Made by a program: the position numbers and the translations under genes. From contig JAFZPZ010000089.1 of the NCBI GenBank assembly GCA_017552435.1, positions 1 to 64,000 of the forward strand: a stretch of 64,000 nucleotides of DNA, read 5' to 3'. Below are positions 51,169 to 61,800 of this stretch, in pieces. This DNA is from Bacteroidaceae bacterium. Its GTDB lineage: Bacteria; Bacteroidota; Bacteroidia; Bacteroidales; Bacteroidaceae. Each line of letters opens with the position of its first letter. Position 1 is the stretch's first letter. The notes under the pieces were generated by a model. It did not search any database, was not told the DNA's origin, and saw only the letters and a program-made list of their open reading frames with translations.

Positions 51169-53010
51169 ATGAAACGATTTATCCGAATTGTCGTGGCTGG
51201 AGTGACAGCCCTTTCTGTTTCTATTTCTGCCAGTGCAAAGGCATTCACGGGTGTTACAGACGTGAAACTCCACGGCTATGTGGGCCAACGCATCGACCAA
51301 TGCATCGAGCAGCGTGTAATGGGGCAGAATGCCGATGAGCTGATTGTCCCCTTCCGCACCCAGCAGGAGACGCAGGGACGCTGGGCAAGCGAGTTCTGGG
51401 GCAAGTGGGTGCAAGGGGCTATGTCGGCTTACCGCTACAACCACAATCCCGACCTCTTTGCCAAGATTCAGGATGCTCAGGAAAAGCTCAGAGCCTGCCA
51501 GTTGGAGAATGGCTTCATAGGGGATTATACGCCTGAGACCGAGACTACGGGATGGGACATCTGGGGTAGGAAATATACCCTGCTGGGCCTTGTGAAATGG
51601 TATCGCCTCACGGGGGACAAAGCTGCATTGAATGCGGCTTGCCGTCTGCTGGACTATACCCTCACGCAAGTTGGACCTGGCAAGAAGCCCATCTACGAGT
51701 GCGGCTATTACAAAGGAATGCCGCCTATGAGTATTTTGGAACCTGTCATGTTCATGTACGGTGAGACGAAGGATGTGCGTTATCTGGACTTTGCCAAGTA
51801 CATCGCGGAGGCAAGCGAGAGCCCGGCTGGACCACAGCTCATTAAAAAGGCCGATGTTCCCGTGGCTTTCCGTTTTCCCTTACAGCCGGGTGACTCGTGG
51901 TGGAGCATCAAGAACGGGCAGAAAGGCTATGAAATGATGTCCTGCTACGTGGGACTGCTGGAATTGTGTAAGGTGACAGGTGAGAAAGCCTATCTTGAAG
52001 CCGCAGAGAAGACATGGCAGCACATCGTGGACGAGGAAGTCAACGTGACTGGCGGCTCATGCAGTCAGGAATGCTGGTACGAGGGACGAAAGAGGCAGAC
52101 GCATCCATCCCTGCACACCATGGAGACCTGCGTCACATTCACATGGATGCAGTTCTGCGAGCGCCTGTTGGAGATGACAGAGGACCCGAAGTATATTGAT
52201 CAGATAGAACTGACAATGTACAATGCACTGATGGCAGCCATGAAGTGGGACGGCAGTCAGATTGTAAAGTACGTGCCCTTGGAGGGCTTCCGTCGTGAGG
52301 GTGAGCATCAATGCGACGTCCGCATCAATTGCTGCAACGCCAACGGGCCTCGTGCCTTTGCCATGATTCCTCGCGTAGCCTATCGCACACCTTCCGACAT
52401 GCGCATCGACGTGAATCTCTACATCCCTTCTGAAGCAACCATACAGTTGGGCAGACGAAGCATCGGGCTGAAGCAAGAGACCTCTTATCCCGAAGAAGGC
52501 ATCGTTACCATTAGTGTCACACCCGACAAGCCCGTACATGCCGATATTGCCCTGCGCATCCCAGCTTGGAGCAGGCAAACAGAAGTTACTGTGAACGGTG
52601 AGACAATAGCAGCGAGGAGCGGCACCTATTGTGTCATCAGCCGTGAATGGAAAGCGGGCGACAAAATATGCCTCACGCTCGATATGACTGCCCGCATTAT
52701 TACACAGGACCAACAGGCTGCCATTGTGAGAGGGCCTGTTGTGCTGGCTCGCGACACGCGCTTCCAGGATGGATTCGTCGATGAATGCATGGTCATTCCG
52801 AATAAGGATGGAATAGTAGAGTTGACGCGTGTTCAATCTCCAGAAAAGATATGGATTGCCTTCACGATGCCGGTAGTTCACGGATACTACAACGACCAAA
52901 CACAAGATCGTACAGTCATTCACCTGTGCGACTTTGCCTCAGCTGGCAACACATGGGATGAAAGTGTGCGCTACCGCACATGGATTCCCCTCTTATATAT
53001 TCCCCAATGA
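51169..53010 (+). CDS. Secreted GH127-type beta-L-arabinofuranosidase-like enzyme
   Basis: A 613-aa protein with a signal peptide (VVAGVTALSVSISASAKA). An (alpha/alpha)6 barrel (about 40-430) shows GYVGQRIDQCIEQRV, QLENGFIGDYTPE and MMSCYVGLLELCKVTG. The cysteine-rich active-site segment is VRINCCNANGPRAFA, with the family's CC pair near the Zn and nucleophile site. A beta-sandwich follows. Related enzymes act on beta-L-arabinofuranosides or related pentoses. The ATG at 51169 was preferred to an upstream codon lying in the promoter. Confidence 0.85.
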   Translation: MKRFIRIVVAGVTALSVSISASAKAFTGVTDVKLHGYVGQRIDQCIEQRVMGQNADELIVPFRTQQETQGRWASEFWGKWVQGAMSAYRYNHNPDLFAKIQDAQEKLRACQLENGFIGDYTPETETTGWDIWGRKYTLLGLVKWYRLTGDKAALNAACRLLDYTLTQVGPGKKPIYECGYYKGMPPMSILEPVMFMYGETKDVRYLDFAKYIAEASESPAGPQLIKKADVPVAFRFPLQPGDSWWSIKNGQKGYEMMSCYVGLLELCKVTGEKAYLEAAEKTWQHIVDEEVNVTGGSCSQECWYEGRKRQTHPSLHTMETCVTFTWMQFCERLLEMTEDPKYIDQIELTMYNALMAAMKWDGSQIVKYVPLEGFRREGEHQCDVRINCCNANGPRAFAMIPRVAYRTPSDMRIDVNLYIPSEATIQLGRRSIGLKQETSYPEEGIVTISVTPDKPVHADIALRIPAWSRQTEVTVNGETIAARSGTYCVISREWKAGDKICLTLDMTARIITQDQQAAIVRGPVVLARDTRFQDGFVDECMVIPNKDGIVELTRVQSPEKIWIAFTMPVVHGYYNDQTQDRTVIHLCDFASAGNTWDESVRYRTWIPLLYIPQ

Positions 53011-53336
53011 TAATTTTGCCTGAATACTTTCTTTATGAGAACAGGAAACATTAAAAAATATATCCTTACTGCAAGAGGAAGGATAAGACAATAATAAAGT
53101 AATATCCTAAAACATAATATTAGGATAATACTTTATCACTAATTTATTATCAAATATAAAAAGAAGATAAATTCTTATTAAGAAATTATCTACTCTTTAA
53201 ATAAGTAGATAAAATAGTTAAGATGAATTATCCTCTGTTTAAGTTTTATGATAATTTCCTATGTCGGGATTTGCTTCTAATGAAATTTTTTACTAATTTT
53301 GCAGCAGAAATTTATTCTAATATATAGATTGAGAAT
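53011..53336. other. AT-rich non-coding gap
   Basis: No gene. Repeated aataa/ttatc-like short words dominate. A -7 box TAATTTTG lies at 53294-53301, 35 nt before the AraC-type gene. Confidence 0.6.
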
Positions 53337-53795
53337 ATGAAACCAAAGTATTCATTTGAGATGCTTTACGTGTCGCCCTTCACGAAGAAACTGGGATTTG
53401 ACGAGAAGGAACTGAAGACCATCTATGTGCCGCTGGAACAAAAGAGGCTGAGAACAGGACTTGAAGTTGTGGACCTGGTGGTGGATAAACTTGTGGCAGG
53501 GCAGGACCCGTCGGTCTTGCCGTGGCAACTTGGGATGAAACCCACTGTGTTTTCCACTACACTCAAGACACTGACGGGGATGACGCTGGTGGAGATGCGG
53601 ACGCGGTGGCGCATGACGGTGGCATATGAACTGCTGCGGTACACGGAACTGCCACTACAAGAGGTCATGAGTCGCATAGGATACACGTCGGCTCAGTCGT
53701 TCAGCCGGATGTTCCGCAAGGCATACGGCGCAGCTCCCCTAAAATACCGCATTCAATGCCGCGCACAGGGTGATATCGGGAAATACGCACTATGA
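53337..53795 (+). CDS. Small AraC-type helix-turn-helix protein
   Basis: A 152-aa protein made mostly of an AraC DNA-binding domain (about 45-140). The second helix-turn-helix reads PLQEVMSRIGYTSAQSFSRMFRKAYGAAPLKYR, split as two blocks, which is the classic signature. No ligand domain is present, so it may be controlled by level or by an unknown partner. Its neighbours are a GH127 gene and secreted proteins. Confidence 0.82.
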   Translation: MKPKYSFEMLYVSPFTKKLGFDEKELKTIYVPLEQKRLRTGLEVVDLVVDKLVAGQDPSVLPWQLGMKPTVFSTTLKTLTGMTLVEMRTRWRMTVAYELLRYTELPLQEVMSRIGYTSAQSFSRMFRKAYGAAPLKYRIQCRAQGDIGKYAL

Positions 53796-53801
53796 AAATG
53801 G

Positions 53802-53909
53802 TCAGTTCTTCACGGCTTTGGGAGTCCAGCCTTTGAAGAATCTCAGCACTTTCTCCTGGTTGTAGCTCTGAACTTCTTCCTGGAAACTCGAATCCTGTAT
53901 GTGAATCAC
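53802..53909 (-). CDS. Possible 35-aa protein with GTG start
   Basis: A leftward ORF of 35 codons starting GTG: IHIQDSSFQEEVQSYNQE, then KVLRFFKGWTPKAVKN. A -7 box TATCTTTG on the minus strand (plus 53921-53928) is 11-12 nt before the start and has the extended ctcg-type element. The first part resembles the start of thioredoxin (VIHITDxxFxEEV), but no CxxC motif follows, so it may be a remnant. No family assigned. Confidence 0.35.
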   Translation of the reverse strand: MIHIQDSSFQEEVQSYNQEKVLRFFKGWTPKAVKN

Positions 53910-53984
53910 ATGTCTGACTGCAAAGATACGAGTAAACGAGTGATTTTACTAATAGAAATGATACTTTTTACATTACTTTTATTA

Positions 53985-54011
53985 TACCTTTGAAAAAAAT
54001 GTGTACCTTTG
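53985..54011 (+). promoter_or_regulatory. Tandem -7 boxes before the Omp28-like gene
   Basis: Two TACCTTTG boxes lie at 53985-53992 and 54004-54011. The first also supplies TTTG for the second but only 11 nt away, too close for a standard pair. Two start sites are possible. Confidence 0.5.
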
Positions 54012-54070
54012 TAGTCTAAACAACACATATATAATAATAATAATAATCTTGGCACAAAATCATTTTACCT

Positions 54071-55903
54071 ATGAAAAGATTCTTACTGATAACAATGATT
54101 GGGCTGGCATCGATGGCTATGATGGCAGCCGATGGTGAACTGCTCTATGGTTTTTATCAGGGAACTGGCACGTTGACACCACTAGGCACGCGCAAAGTTG
54201 AGAGTTACGATGTTGCCATCCACCTGACAGACCCGTTCCTCGTGGGCCAAGCCATCTATGGCCTGCGTATCCCCATCAACACAAATGCGAAGAAGACGGG
54301 CGACTACTCGGCCTGGTTGTCGAAGGAGCTGAAACTTGAGAGCGGCAAGAATGTGCCCGACATCGTCAGTGTCTCATTCAATGCGACCAGTAAATGGATG
54401 GATGTAACCTTCGAAACTCCCTATCTGATTACCGAAGAGGGCGTGTATGCGGGCTACTCGTTTACGGTGAGCGATGTGACAGCCGAGGCCGACCAGCTTC
54501 CCATACAGACCATTGCCACCGAGGAAACGGGCGGTCTGTTCATCCACACTTCACGCACCTACCGCCAATGGAGGGAACTGACTGGCGTCGGAGCATCCGC
54601 GCTGACAGTTCGCTTGGGTGGCGACGGTATCAAGAGCTACTCGGCCTCCTTCGTAATGCCCGAGGAACTGAACGCCTATACTACCGTTGGCCAAGAAACA
54701 CCAGTCACGCTCACTCTGGTGAATCACGGCACGACAGCCATCCGCAATATCGACTATACAATAGAGGTGAACGGCACCACTACAGAACGCCACCAGAACA
54801 TTTCGCTGGCAGCCCAATACTATGGCCGCAAGAAGTCGATGGAAGCCAAGATACCTCCTGTCTATCAGCGTGGTACTCGTCCCGTAACCTTCTGCATCAC
54901 CAAGATAAACGGCGAGGACAACCTCGACCCACAACCCTCCGCTGTGCTTCAGATGGCATTCTTGGCCGAGACGCCGAAGCACAAGCCCCTGATGGAAGAA
55001 TATACAGGCACATGGTGCGGTTGGTGTCCTCGCGGAATGGCTGCTATGGAAGCAATGACTGAGCTCTACGGCGATGACTTCGTTGGGGTTGCCTACCATA
55101 ATGGCGATGCCATGCAAATCACGAACAATTACCCCAAGGAGATTAGCGGCTATCCCGGCAGCACGTTAGATCGCGTCGGTGGCAGCATCGATCCCTTCGG
55201 AGGCTCTGCAGGCGGCAGTCTGGGCATCCGTAACGACTGGCTCAAGCGTGCAGAGGTAATCGCTCCAGCGGCCCTGGCACTGGAAGCCACTTGGGGCGAC
55301 GAGGAGAAGACACAGATTGTGGTGAAGAGCACCACGGCTTTCGTCCGCAGCCTTAGTGACAACCCATACCGCCTGACATACATCCTTGTGGCCGACGACT
55401 TGAGCGGCACAGGACGCTATTGGTCGCAAGTGAATAACTATAGCGGTCAGACGGGCTATGACAACGACCCCTATCTGAGTCCTCTGACGAAGCTGCCGGG
55501 AACAGTGGTCGGAATGAAATTCAAGGACGTCGTCATACAGCTGTCGTGCCAAGGCCCGGCTGCCCTCGAAGAGAGCCTCCCATCGTCGGTCAACGACATC
55601 GACGACTACGAGCACACCTACATCTTTGACATCTCCAACAACACGCTCGTACAGGACAAGAGCAAGCTGCGCGTCGTGGCTGCACTTGTAAACACGCAGA
55701 ACGGCGAGGTGGTAAACGCAGAAAAAGCCAATGTTGTCGATGACCCAACATCCGTGCGGCGCCTCCCGAGCGACACAGAGGCCATAGGCATCTACTACAC
55801 CGACATGCTTGGGCGGCGCGTCAGTCCCTTAGGTGGCGGCATCTACATCAAGACGACGACCTACAGCGATGGAACAGTGAAAAATGAAAAAATAAAAAAA
55901 TAA
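54071..55903 (+). CDS. Secreted Omp28-related protein with a CGWC thioredoxin-like motif
   Basis: A 610-aa exported protein. Signal peptide to about residue 19. Residues 1-300 are beta-rich with lectin-like strands; residues 305-490 match the Omp28/thioredoxin-like fold, with MEEYTGTWCGWCPRGMAAMEAM holding the CxxC. A C-terminal sorting-like tag reads YTDMLGRRVSP-GGIYIKTTTYSDG. The last residues VKNEKIKK come from a gtgaaaaatgaaaaaa repeat. Omp28 family members are cell-surface proteins of oral and gut Bacteroidetes; a redox role is possible but unproven. The next gene begins 12 nt later. Confidence 0.75.
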   Translation: MKRFLLITMIGLASMAMMAADGELLYGFYQGTGTLTPLGTRKVESYDVAIHLTDPFLVGQAIYGLRIPINTNAKKTGDYSAWLSKELKLESGKNVPDIVSVSFNATSKWMDVTFETPYLITEEGVYAGYSFTVSDVTAEADQLPIQTIATEETGGLFIHTSRTYRQWRELTGVGASALTVRLGGDGIKSYSASFVMPEELNAYTTVGQETPVTLTLVNHGTTAIRNIDYTIEVNGTTTERHQNISLAAQYYGRKKSMEAKIPPVYQRGTRPVTFCITKINGEDNLDPQPSAVLQMAFLAETPKHKPLMEEYTGTWCGWCPRGMAAMEAMTELYGDDFVGVAYHNGDAMQITNNYPKEISGYPGSTLDRVGGSIDPFGGSAGGSLGIRNDWLKRAEVIAPAALALEATWGDEEKTQIVVKSTTAFVRSLSDNPYRLTYILVADDLSGTGRYWSQVNNYSGQTGYDNDPYLSPLTKLPGTVVGMKFKDVVIQLSCQGPAALEESLPSSVNDIDDYEHTYIFDISNNTLVQDKSKLRVVAALVNTQNGEVVNAEKANVVDDPTSVRRLPSDTEAIGIYYTDMLGRRVSPLGGGIYIKTTTYSDGTVKNEKIKK

Positions 55904-55915
55904 AAGACATACAGC

Positions 55916-57472
55916 ATGAAGACATTCAGAATTTTAGCTGCTGCCCTGATGATGATGGCAGCCACAGCAACGACAATGAACGCTGCCGACGTTACCCGCG
56001 ACTCCCACGGCATCATCCGCGAACAGCCCGCTGGCATCCACCGCCTCTATATGCGTTCCGGCGGCGCAACATACGCGCCAATCTACTTCCAGAACGTGAC
56101 ACAGGACGGCATCGCCACGGAGATGGTCTTCTCTGAGGATGGCACGAAAGCTTATTTCAAGAATATCATCTCGCACGCCGCTACCGACACATGGGTTGAA
56201 GGCGACGTGGCGGACGGCAAGATCACTGTGCCTCTGGGCCAGGTGGTCTATTGGTTCGACGGCGGCTATGGCCTCCAGTTGGCGTTGGTCGAGGTGAAAG
56301 GCAACATTACTACATATACGAGCAAGAACACAGGTAGCGTGACTTTCACCATGAATGGCAACGACCTATATCTGGAAGGCACCTCAGCAACCCCCGATGA
56401 GACAGTCTATGTGGGACTCGGCCTCACATATACTGGCCAATACAACGGCGAATGGAGCTACTACCTCGACTATAAGACCGTGCTGACCTACAAGGACGTA
56501 ACGATAGTGGATGTTCCTAAAGACCTCGAGACCACCGTTTACTCCATGGAGTACGAGCAGAGCGGTCACCTCGTGAACGTAGGCTTCAAGGACAATGACG
56601 TATATGTGCAGGGTATTTCGGAGAACAACATCCCCAATGCGTGGTGGAAGGGCACCGTCGGAAGCGACGGAAAGCTTGTGTTCCCCTTGCAGTTCGCCCA
56701 GGTCTATTCCACCTACCTTCTCTATTTCTGCGGTGCTGACTTCCAGGGCGAGACAACAGCCGAAGGCGGCACAACATGGAGCTACCAGTGGACAGACGGT
56801 AGCGCTTCCTTCGATTTCGACCGCGAGGAAGGTACCTTCTCGTCCCAGCAGGCAGTCTTCGTGAACAATGCCGACGACCACATCGAGCGCGGTGAAACCT
56901 TCCGTGCACCCCGCTTCCGTCCCTTCACAGAGAAAGCCGGCACGCCTGCCGACCCCTCCATCTATACCTATATCGACTACTTTGACCTCGCAGGCTTCAG
57001 CATCCTGATGCCTACCGTCCCACTGCTCGATACCGAAGGCAACTTCATGAACCCCAACAAGGTATCATGGCAAATCTATGTCGATGACGACGAGCCCTTC
57101 ACACTTTATCCAGACGAGTATAAATACCTGAGCGAGGCAATCGACGAGATACCTTACCTTTTCACGGCAGAACAGCAGGTGAAGTTCTCTCGCTCCTATA
57201 TCTATGAGAAGGCATACGGCATCTATATTTTCGAGACCGGCTTCCGTCGCATCGGTGTACAGTCCATCTATCGTGGCGGTGGCGAAGAACACCGTTCTAA
57301 TATCGTCTATTACTATTTCGGCGGTGATGCCGTGAACAACATTGCGGCAGACGAGGCAACTGGGGATGTGCAGCATTTCGACCTTAGCGGACGACGTGTT
57401 TCAGACAACCATCGCGGCCTCACCATCACTCGCCTACCCGACGGACGCGTAGTGAAACAACTTCATAAGTAA
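55916..57472 (+). CDS. Secreted hypothetical protein with sorting-like tag
   Basis: A 518-aa exported protein: signal peptide FRILAAALMMMAATATTMNA. The body is beta-rich with repeated modules of about 150 residues (MVFSEDGTKAYFKNII-like and VGFKDNDVYVQGIS-like), then an unassigned domain (residues 320-480). The C-terminal tag FDLSGRRVSDNHRGLTITRLPDGRVV resembles those of neighbouring secreted proteins. No family recognised. Probably co-transcribed with the Omp28-like gene. Confidence 0.65.
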   Translation: MKTFRILAAALMMMAATATTMNAADVTRDSHGIIREQPAGIHRLYMRSGGATYAPIYFQNVTQDGIATEMVFSEDGTKAYFKNIISHAATDTWVEGDVADGKITVPLGQVVYWFDGGYGLQLALVEVKGNITTYTSKNTGSVTFTMNGNDLYLEGTSATPDETVYVGLGLTYTGQYNGEWSYYLDYKTVLTYKDVTIVDVPKDLETTVYSMEYEQSGHLVNVGFKDNDVYVQGISENNIPNAWWKGTVGSDGKLVFPLQFAQVYSTYLLYFCGADFQGETTAEGGTTWSYQWTDGSASFDFDREEGTFSSQQAVFVNNADDHIERGETFRAPRFRPFTEKAGTPADPSIYTYIDYFDLAGFSILMPTVPLLDTEGNFMNPNKVSWQIYVDDDEPFTLYPDEYKYLSEAIDEIPYLFTAEQQVKFSRSYIYEKAYGIYIFETGFRRIGVQSIYRGGGEEHRSNIVYYYFGGDAVNNIAADEATGDVQHFDLSGRRVSDNHRGLTITRLPDGRVVKQLHK

Positions 57473-57496
57473 ACATTTCTGCTCATTGAAAATAGG

Positions 57497-58819
57497 ATGA
57501 ATAATCCAAATGCACAAAAAGCAGAAAGTAAAGTCTTTCTCTTTTTCATCTGCGCGGTCTCTGCGATGGGCGGTCTGCTCTTTGGCTACGACTGGGTGGT
57601 GATTGGAGGTGCCAAACCGTTCTATGAGTTGTATTTCGGCATCGCGGACTCGCCGTTGATGCAAGGAGTAGCGATGACCACAGCGCTGGTGGGCTGCCTT
57701 TTCGGTGCGATGGTGGCAGGCGCTCTGGCAGACCGTTACGGACGCAAACCGCTCCTGACAACGGCGGCGGTATTGTTTACGGTGTCGGCTATCGGGACGG
57801 GATTGTTCAACGACTTTACATTATTTAATATAGCGCGCTTTGTAGGCGGAGTGGGTATCGGTGTGGCGTCGGCTTTGTCGCCTATGTATATCGCCGAGGT
57901 TAGTCCGGCTGGGATTCGCGGACGCATGGTGAGCCTGAACCAGATGACGATAGTGCTGGGAATCCTTGCAGCGCAGGTGGTGAACCTGTTGCTGGCAAGG
58001 GACACGAGTGTGACGGAATTGCAGGCATGGAATGTAGCCTGGGGCTGGCGTTGGATGTTCTGGGCCGAGACGTTGCCTGCTGCACTGTTCCTGCTGCTGA
58101 GCTTCTTCATCCCGGAGAGTCCTGTGTTCCTGAGGCTGAAGGCCGGAAAATCCAAAATTCCTGGAGATTCCGGACAAGCCGAACTTCGTGAGCTGTTCCT
58201 GAGCAAGTATAGCCGCATTCTTTTGTTGGGCTTGATCATTGCCGTCTTCCAGCAGTGGTGCGGTACGAATGTGATTTTCAACTATGCTCAGGAGATTTTT
58301 GTCGGGGCTGGTTTCGACGTAGATGGGATGTTCATCAACATCGTTATCACGGGTGTAGCCAACGTATTGTTCACCTTTGTGGCACTATATACCATCGAGC
58401 GTTGGGGCCGCCGAACGCTGATGCTGATTGGTGCGGGCGGTCTGGGCCTGATATATGCCATCCTGGGCTATTGTTATTTCCAACAGATGACGGGTGTGAT
58501 GATGGTGGCACTGGTGGTGGCAGCCATCTCGGTCTATGCGATGACGCTGGGCCCTGTCACCTGGACCTTGCTTGCTGAGATATTCCCCAACCGGATTCGT
58601 GGCGTAGCGATGGCGACATGTACCTTTGCCCTCTGGGTAGGCTGCTGCACTCTGACGTTCTCGTTCCCCTCAATGAATGCGGCACTGGGCAGTAGCGGAA
58701 CGTTCTGGATCTACGCCTCTATCTGTGCCTGCGCCTTCCTCTATCTCTGGAGATATTGTCCGGAGACGAAGGGCAAGACTCTGGAGGAACTGGAGAGAGA
58801 ATTGGTGAAGGATAATTGA
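57497..58819 (+). CDS. MFS sugar porter
   Basis: A 440-aa inner-membrane transporter with 12 hydrophobic segments. Sugar-porter signatures: FGYDWVVIGGAKPFY after helix 1, GALADRYGRKPLL between helices 2 and 3, PMYIAEVSPAGIRGRMVSLNQ and the PESPVFL element before the central loop, and the PETKGKTLEELE tail. These match the XylE/GLUT-type sugar:H+ symporters. The substrate could be xylose, arabinose or another monosaccharide. The next gene begins 13 nt later. Confidence 0.9.
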   Translation: MNNPNAQKAESKVFLFFICAVSAMGGLLFGYDWVVIGGAKPFYELYFGIADSPLMQGVAMTTALVGCLFGAMVAGALADRYGRKPLLTTAAVLFTVSAIGTGLFNDFTLFNIARFVGGVGIGVASALSPMYIAEVSPAGIRGRMVSLNQMTIVLGILAAQVVNLLLARDTSVTELQAWNVAWGWRWMFWAETLPAALFLLLSFFIPESPVFLRLKAGKSKIPGDSGQAELRELFLSKYSRILLLGLIIAVFQQWCGTNVIFNYAQEIFVGAGFDVDGMFINIVITGVANVLFTFVALYTIERWGRRTLMLIGAGGLGLIYAILGYCYFQQMTGVMMVALVVAAISVYAMTLGPVTWTLLAEIFPNRIRGVAMATCTFALWVGCCTLTFSFPSMNAALGSSGTFWIYASICACAFLYLWRYCPETKGKTLEELERELVKDN

Positions 58820-58832
58820 AAAATCAGAATAT

Positions 58833-61800
58833 ATGGTTAAAGCATGGCGCGAACATGTGGTGATTCCCACCTACAAGGCCGGAAAACCGGAAAAGAATCC
58901 TATCTTCCTGGAGAACCGGGTCTATCAAGGCAGTAGTGGCGTGGTGTATCCTTATCCCGTCATTGAATCGATTGCCGACGAGAAGACCGACGAAACGTAC
59001 CTTGCCGTATGGTTGGAGAACGAATACATCAAAGTGATGATATTGCCGGAGCTGGGAGGTCGCGTTCAGATGGCCTACGACAAGGTGAAGCAGCGCCATT
59101 TCGTCTATTACAACCACGTCATCAAACCGGCACTGGTGGGACTCGCAGGGCCTTGGATTAGCGGAGGCATCGAGTTCAACTGGCCCCAACATCACCGCCC
59201 AAGTACCTTCCTGCCCGTGGATCACACTATCGAAGAGGAAGAGGACGGAGGCGTCACCGTATGGTGCAACGAGATGGAACGGATGTTCCACCAGAAAGGA
59301 CTCGTGGGCTTCACGTTGCGTCCCGGCTGTGCCTATCTGGAAATACGCGGTCGGCTGAGCAATCGTACCCCTCTGCCGCAGACCTTCCTCTGGTGGGCCA
59401 ACCCCGCCGTGGAGGTAAATGATGCCTACCAGAGCGTATTCCCGCCAGATGTGAACGCCGTCTTCGACCACGGGAAGCGTGCCGTTTCCTCGTTCCCTAT
59501 CGCCACAGGAACCTATTACAAGATGGACTACTCGGCAGGCGTGGATATCTCGAACTACAAGAACATCAAGGTACCTACCAGCTACATGGCTGTGAACTCG
59601 AAGTACGACTTCGAGGGCGGCTACGAGAACGACACCCAGGGCGGTATGCTGCATGTGGCCAGTCACCACTTCTCGCCTGGAAAGAAGCAATGGACGTGGG
59701 GCAACGGCGATTTCGGCAGGGCGTGGGACAGGAACTTGACGGACTCCGTGTCCGACGGTTCTGCCGTCGGAATCACCCGCCCTGGTTTCCGCCCCTACAT
59801 CGAACTGATGGCAGGCGTCTATACCGAGAACCAGCCCGACTTCACGTGGCTGATGCCTTACGAAGAGAAGCAGTTCACGCAGTATTTCATGCCCTATCGT
59901 GAACTCGGAATTGTCAAGCAGGCCTCGAAGGATTTCATCTTCAATATCGAGAAGACAGACGGAGGAGTGTGCTTCAAGGTGCTGGCTACATCGAGGCAGG
60001 AGGCACGAATCATTCTGAAGAGTGATGACGGCACCATCTATTATAACAAGGTAGTGACGCTGTCGCCAGAAGAAGTGCTCACAGAGACCGTAGCATGTCC
60101 GGAAATCTCGCTTTCGGAACTCACCCTCGATATCCTCAAAACCTTCGCTTATGGCGAGCTCAGTGTTCTCCAATGGCACGCAGAACCCGACGAAGTTCGA
60201 CCGATTCCCGACAGTGCTGAAGCAGCCCTGCCACCCGTGGAATGCAAGACGGTGGACCAGCTGTACCTCACGGGTCTGCACCTGGAACAGTACCGACATG
60301 CCACATGGTCGGCTCTCGACTACTACGAGGAGGCTCTGCGTCGTGACCCCAACGATGTGCGTTGTCTGAACCAGATGGGATTGTGGTTCCTGCGTCGCGG
60401 ACGCTTTGACAAAGCCGAGCACTATCTGCGTCGTGCCGTTAGAATCTGGCAGAAACGCAACCCCAACCCCTACGACGGCGAACCCATCTTCAACCTGGCA
60501 CTCTGTCTGAAATACCAATTAAGAATCCGCGAAGCTTACGAGCTTTTCTGGAAAGCCACTTGGAACAAAGCGTGGGCCGATGCCGGCTATTTCGAGGCCG
60601 CATGCATCAGCATCGCGGAGAAGCGGTTTGAAGATGCCCTGGAAGAACTGGAACGCTGCCTCATTAGCAACGTCCACAATCACCAGGCAAGGGCCATGAA
60701 AGCTGTTGTGCTCCGTAAACTGGGACGTAGGGAAGAGGCCCTGGCGTGGATACAGGAAAGTTACAAAATCGACCCCTTCAATTACGTCTGCATGATGGAA
60801 GAGCATCTGCTTACCAGTAGTCGGGACGTTCTGGAACGCATGATAAACCTCATGAACAGTTCAGCAAAGAACTACCATGAGACAGCATTGGATTATTTGC
60901 AGGCAGGACTACATGACGAAGCCCGTCAGGTGTTGCTCATGGCCACACAACCTGAGGTGGAAGCATCTCCGCTTACCTATTATTATATGGCTGCTGCCTC
61001 GCCTGCAGGTCAGGCCTCGGAGTGGTTGGAGAAAGCGGCACAGGCAGACCCCACATGCTGTTTCCCAAATCGTCTGGAGGACATCGGCATACTACAATCG
61101 GCCATCACGCTTAACAAGCAGGATGCTCGTGCGCCCTTCTACCTCGGATGCCTCTACTACGACAAGCGTCAGTATGATCTGGCTGTCGAGAATTGGGAAC
61201 TCTCAGCGAAGCGCGACCCGCAGTTCCCCACCGTGTGGCGTTGTCTGGCACTTGCAGCCTACAACAAACAGGGGCTGAAGGAGAAAGCCGTGCAGCTGAT
61301 GGAGCGTGCCTTCCATCTTGATGAGACCGATGCCCGCATCCTTATGGAGCTGGACCAGCTTTACAAAGTCATGCAGAGGCCCCACGAAGAGCGACTCGCA
61401 TTCCTCCAGCAATATCCTGCCCTCATCCGGCAGCGCGACGACCTTGTCTTAGAGAAAATCACCCTCCTGAACCAGGTGGGCCGTTACGAGGAAGCCATGG
61501 AGAAGTTGGATGCCCACCAGTTCCATCCCTGGGAAGGCGGTGAGGGCAAAGTGCCGGCGCAGTATCAGATATCCCGCGTAGAGCAGGCGAAGCACCTCCT
61601 CTCAGAAGGCTCAGAGGCCTCATATGGCCCAGAAGGCTCAGAGCCCACAGCCCAAGCCCTCCGTCTCCTGAACGAGTGCCTCGAGTATCCGCATCATTTG
61701 GGCGAGGGCAAGCTCTACGGTGCCCAAGAGAACGACTTCTACTACCTCCTCGGACTCGCCTACGATGCCCAGGAGAAAGCGGTGGAAGCCCGCACCTGTT

